Source: an uncultured Rubellimicrobium sp.
GTDB lineage: Bacteria > Pseudomonadota > Alphaproteobacteria > Rhodobacterales > Rhodobacteraceae
Length of the DNA stretch: 6,811 bases
Assembly: GCA_902805995.1 (NCBI GenBank)
Contig: CADCUU010000122.1
Span: 1 to 6,811, forward strand
Reading direction: 5' to 3'
This document shows positions 5,555 through 6,811 of this stretch, in pieces; within the stretch, counting starts at the first letter, position 1; each line of letters begins with the position of its first letter. The translations under genes were made by a program, and so were the position numbers. The notes below the pieces were generated by a model. It did no database searches, was not told the DNA's origin, and saw only the letters and a list, made by a program, of their open reading frames with translations.

Positions 5555-6535
5555 TCAGCTCCGCAGGTTGCGGGCGGTTTCCTTGAGCGCGGCGTACTGC
5601 CCGGAGGGGCGGAAGCGCCAGAGATAGTCGGGGAGGATCGCCTCCATGGCGGCGGGGGAGACGCCCAGCGCGTCGAAGCCGCGCGCCTGCGGGGCCACGA
5701 TGTTGTCGCGGCGGAGAGAGGCCACCTGATCCGTCGTGATCGGCGCCTTGAGGAGGCCGCCCGTGAGCGTCTGGCCGAGGCCGAAGCCCTTGCCCATGAG
5801 GTTGCCGAGCCAGAAGGGCAGGCCCAGGATCATGCGGCGGCGGCGGATGACGTGGAGCATCCGGTCCATGATCTCGCGGAAGGTCATGGTCTCGGGCCCG
5901 CCGAGTTCGTAGATGCCGGGGGAGACGCGGCCGGTGGCGGCGCGGGCGGCGACCTGCGCGACATCGTCCACCCAGACGGGCTGGAACTGCGTGTCGGCGC
6001 CCACGAGCGGCAGGACGGGCCCGCGCGAGGCCATGGTGGCGAAGCGGTTGAAGAACTGATCCTCCTGCCCGAACATGACGGAGGGGCGCAGGATCACGGC
6101 ATAGGGCATGTGGGCGAGCACGCCCTGTTCGCCCGCGGCCTTGGACCGGCCGTATTCGCTGCCCGACGAGGCGTCGGCGCCGATGGCCGAGATGTGGACG
6201 AGGTGGCGGACCCCTTCCTCCAGGCAAGTACGGGCGACGCGGGACGAGGCATCGACATGGATGGCCTGGAAGGAGTTGCGGCCCTTGAGGTCGAAGGTGC
6301 CCACGCAATTGACCGCCGCATCGGCCCCCCGGAGCGCGGCGCGGACCGAGTCGTCGTCGCGGATGTTGCAGGCCACTGGCACGACCTGCCCCACATGGCC
6401 GTACATGCGCACGAAGTGGGCGATGTTGGGGTCGCGGACGGCCACGCGGACGCGCCAGCCCTCCTTGGCCATGCGTCGGGCGACGTAGCGGCCCAGGAAG
6501 CCCGAACCCCCGAAGATCGTGACCAGCTTCGACAT
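5555..6535 (-). CDS. NDUFA9-like atypical short-chain dehydrogenase (NAD(P)-binding)
   Basis: A 326-aa soluble protein of the extended/atypical SDR type usually annotated as the complex I NDUFA9 subunit family. The N-terminal Rossmann motif is GGSGFLG (9-15), followed by Arg34 of AVRDP, which suits NADP(H) binding. VNCVG (75-79) and HISAIGAD (114-121) are the usual later strands, and YGRSK (128-132) gives the SDR Tyr-x3-Lys pair. VILRPSVMFGQEDQFFNRF and FQPVWVDDVA are typical of this family. In mitochondria NDUFA9 is an accessory complex I subunit with a tightly bound nucleotide. In bacteria the job is unproven, and it could be a quinone- or lipid-linked reductase. The ATG is supported by GAGGGAG at 6542-6548, 6 bases upstream. 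The open frame runs back through the tRNA gene, but that part is not coding. It is first in a likely transcription unit with uppP. Confidence 0.9.
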   Translation of the reverse strand: MSKLVTIFGGSGFLGRYVARRMAKEGWRVRVAVRDPNIAHFVRMYGHVGQVVPVACNIRDDDSVRAALRGADAAVNCVGTFDLKGRNSFQAIHVDASSRVARTCLEEGVRHLVHISAIGADASSGSEYGRSKAAGEQGVLAHMPYAVILRPSVMFGQEDQFFNRFATMASRGPVLPLVGADTQFQPVWVDDVAQVAARAATGRVSPGIYELGGPETMTFREIMDRMLHVIRRRRMILGLPFWLGNLMGKGFGLGQTLTGGLLKAPITTDQVASLRRDNIVAPQARGFDALGVSPAAMEAILPDYLWRFRPSGQYAALKETARNLRS

Positions 6536-6567
6536 GGGCGGCTCCCTCGTTTGCGTGGCGCGACTGC

Positions 6568-6596
6568 CGTCTACCCTTGGCGGGCGGCCTCGGCAA
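6568..6596 (-). promoter_or_regulatory. Possible promoter for the NDUFA9-like gene
   Basis: On the minus strand TTGCCG (6596-6591) and TAGACG (6573-6568) are separated by 17 bases, matching sigma-70 consensus at 4/6 and 3/6. This would start transcription about 20-30 bases before the ATG. The match is weak and the region GC-rich, so it is a suggestion only. Confidence 0.3.
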
Positions 6597-6624
6597 GCGC
6601 TGGCGGGTTTCGCATCGGAGGCTG

Positions 6625-6653
6625 TTGACACCCCCTGCGGCTGCCCGTATGTC
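6625..6653 (+). promoter_or_regulatory. Sigma-70-type promoter of tRNA-Leu
   Basis: TTGACA (6625-6630) is a perfect -35. After exactly 17 bases comes TATGTC (6648-6653), a 3/6 -10. Transcription would begin near 6660, about 10 bases before the mature tRNA 5' end, which is a usual distance. It is divergent from the NDUFA9-like gene. Confidence 0.6.
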
Positions 6654-6669
6654 CCCCGCCACACCCCGT

Positions 6670-6755
6670 GCCCAGGTGGTGGAATGGTAGACGCGCTGGC
6701 TTCAGGTGCCAGTGTCCGCAAGGACGTGGAGGTTCGAGTCCTCTCCTGGGCACCA
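6670..6755 (+). tRNA. tRNA-Leu (anticodon CAG)
   Basis: An 86-base class II tRNA that reads CUG codons. The acceptor stem GCCCAGG (6670-6676) pairs fully with CCTGGGC (6745-6751), followed by A73 and an encoded CCA (6753-6755). The D-arm GGTGGAATGGTAGAC is typical of tRNA-Leu. The anticodon stem CTGGC/GCCAG (6696-6700/6708-6712) encloses TTCAGGT, with CAG at 6703-6705. The long variable arm (GTCC, loop GCAA, GGAC, 6714-6725) is the hallmark of Leu/Ser/Tyr tRNAs. The T-arm GGAGG/CCTCT (one G-U) carries loop TTCGAGT. No defect is seen. Confidence 0.97.
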
Positions 6756-6789
6756 TCTACACTCCTCAGAAGACCCCAAGATGCGTCAG

Positions 6790-6811
6790 GGCCCATGATT
6801 TTAGGGCTGTT
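6790..6811 (+). terminator. Weak possible terminator after tRNA-Leu, cut by the window edge
   Basis: GGCCC (6790-6794) can pair with GGGCT (6804-6808) around a 9-base AT-rich loop, followed by GTT where the window ends. The stem is only 4-5 bp and any U-tract would lie outside, so this is tentative. Confidence 0.2.

Noticed and set aside
5405..6628. Plus-strand frame of 407 codons opposite uppP and the NDUFA9-like gene
   Set aside because: It is the shadow of two genes with intact family motifs, and its product is low-complexity.
6536..6796. N-terminal extension of the NDUFA9-like protein through the tRNA
   Set aside because: The extension overlaps the tRNA gene and promoter region, lacks family similarity, and a good ribosome site precedes the ATG at 6535.
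1..6811. CRISPR array, insertion sequence, or phage/defence genes
   Set aside because: No regularly spaced repeats, transposase or integrase motifs, or defence-type domains were seen on either strand.

Overview
The window is a GC-rich (estimated well above 60%), gene-dense bacterial segment. Gene content and order (tRNA-Leu, an NDUFA9-like Rossmann protein, uppP, gltD, secreted hypotheticals, gltB) point to an alphaproteobacterium, most likely a Rhodobacteraceae/Rhodobacterales member. This is inferred from protein style and remembered synteny, not from a search. All protein genes lie on the minus strand, so transcription runs right to left. The only plus-strand gene is the tRNA at the right edge.

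Right part (about 6811 to 4703): a complete tRNA-Leu(CAG) with encoded CCA and its own TTGACA promoter is divergent from an NDUFA9-like atypical SDR. Behind the SDR, after a short gap holding a perfect GC hairpin, comes uppP (undecaprenyl-diphosphatase, cell-wall lipid-carrier recycling). A 156-base AT-richer gap follows, with a strong dyad (4598-4626) and a 12-base palindrome (4669-4680). It probably holds the control region of the next operon.

Left part (4546 to 1): a glutamate synthase locus whose two subunit genes are split. gltD (small subunit, GTG start) comes first. A 10-bp hairpin follows, then two tandem paralogous secreted proteins of unknown family (242 and 243 aa, four conserved Cys each), a possible 43-codon small ORF, a GFA/CENP-V-family zinc protein, and the 5' part of gltB. 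From the first secreted gene to gltB every junction is TGATG or ATGA, so translation of the cassette looks coupled through to gltB. GltB (with its N-terminal Cys glutaminase) and GltD together make glutamate from glutamine and 2-oxoglutarate with NADPH. The jobs of the inserted genes are unknown.

The first 11 bases (TCTTCCGATCT) match the end of the Illumina adapter exactly and break the GltB reading at the expected place. The left edge therefore appears to be a contig end with untrimmed adapter rather than genome.
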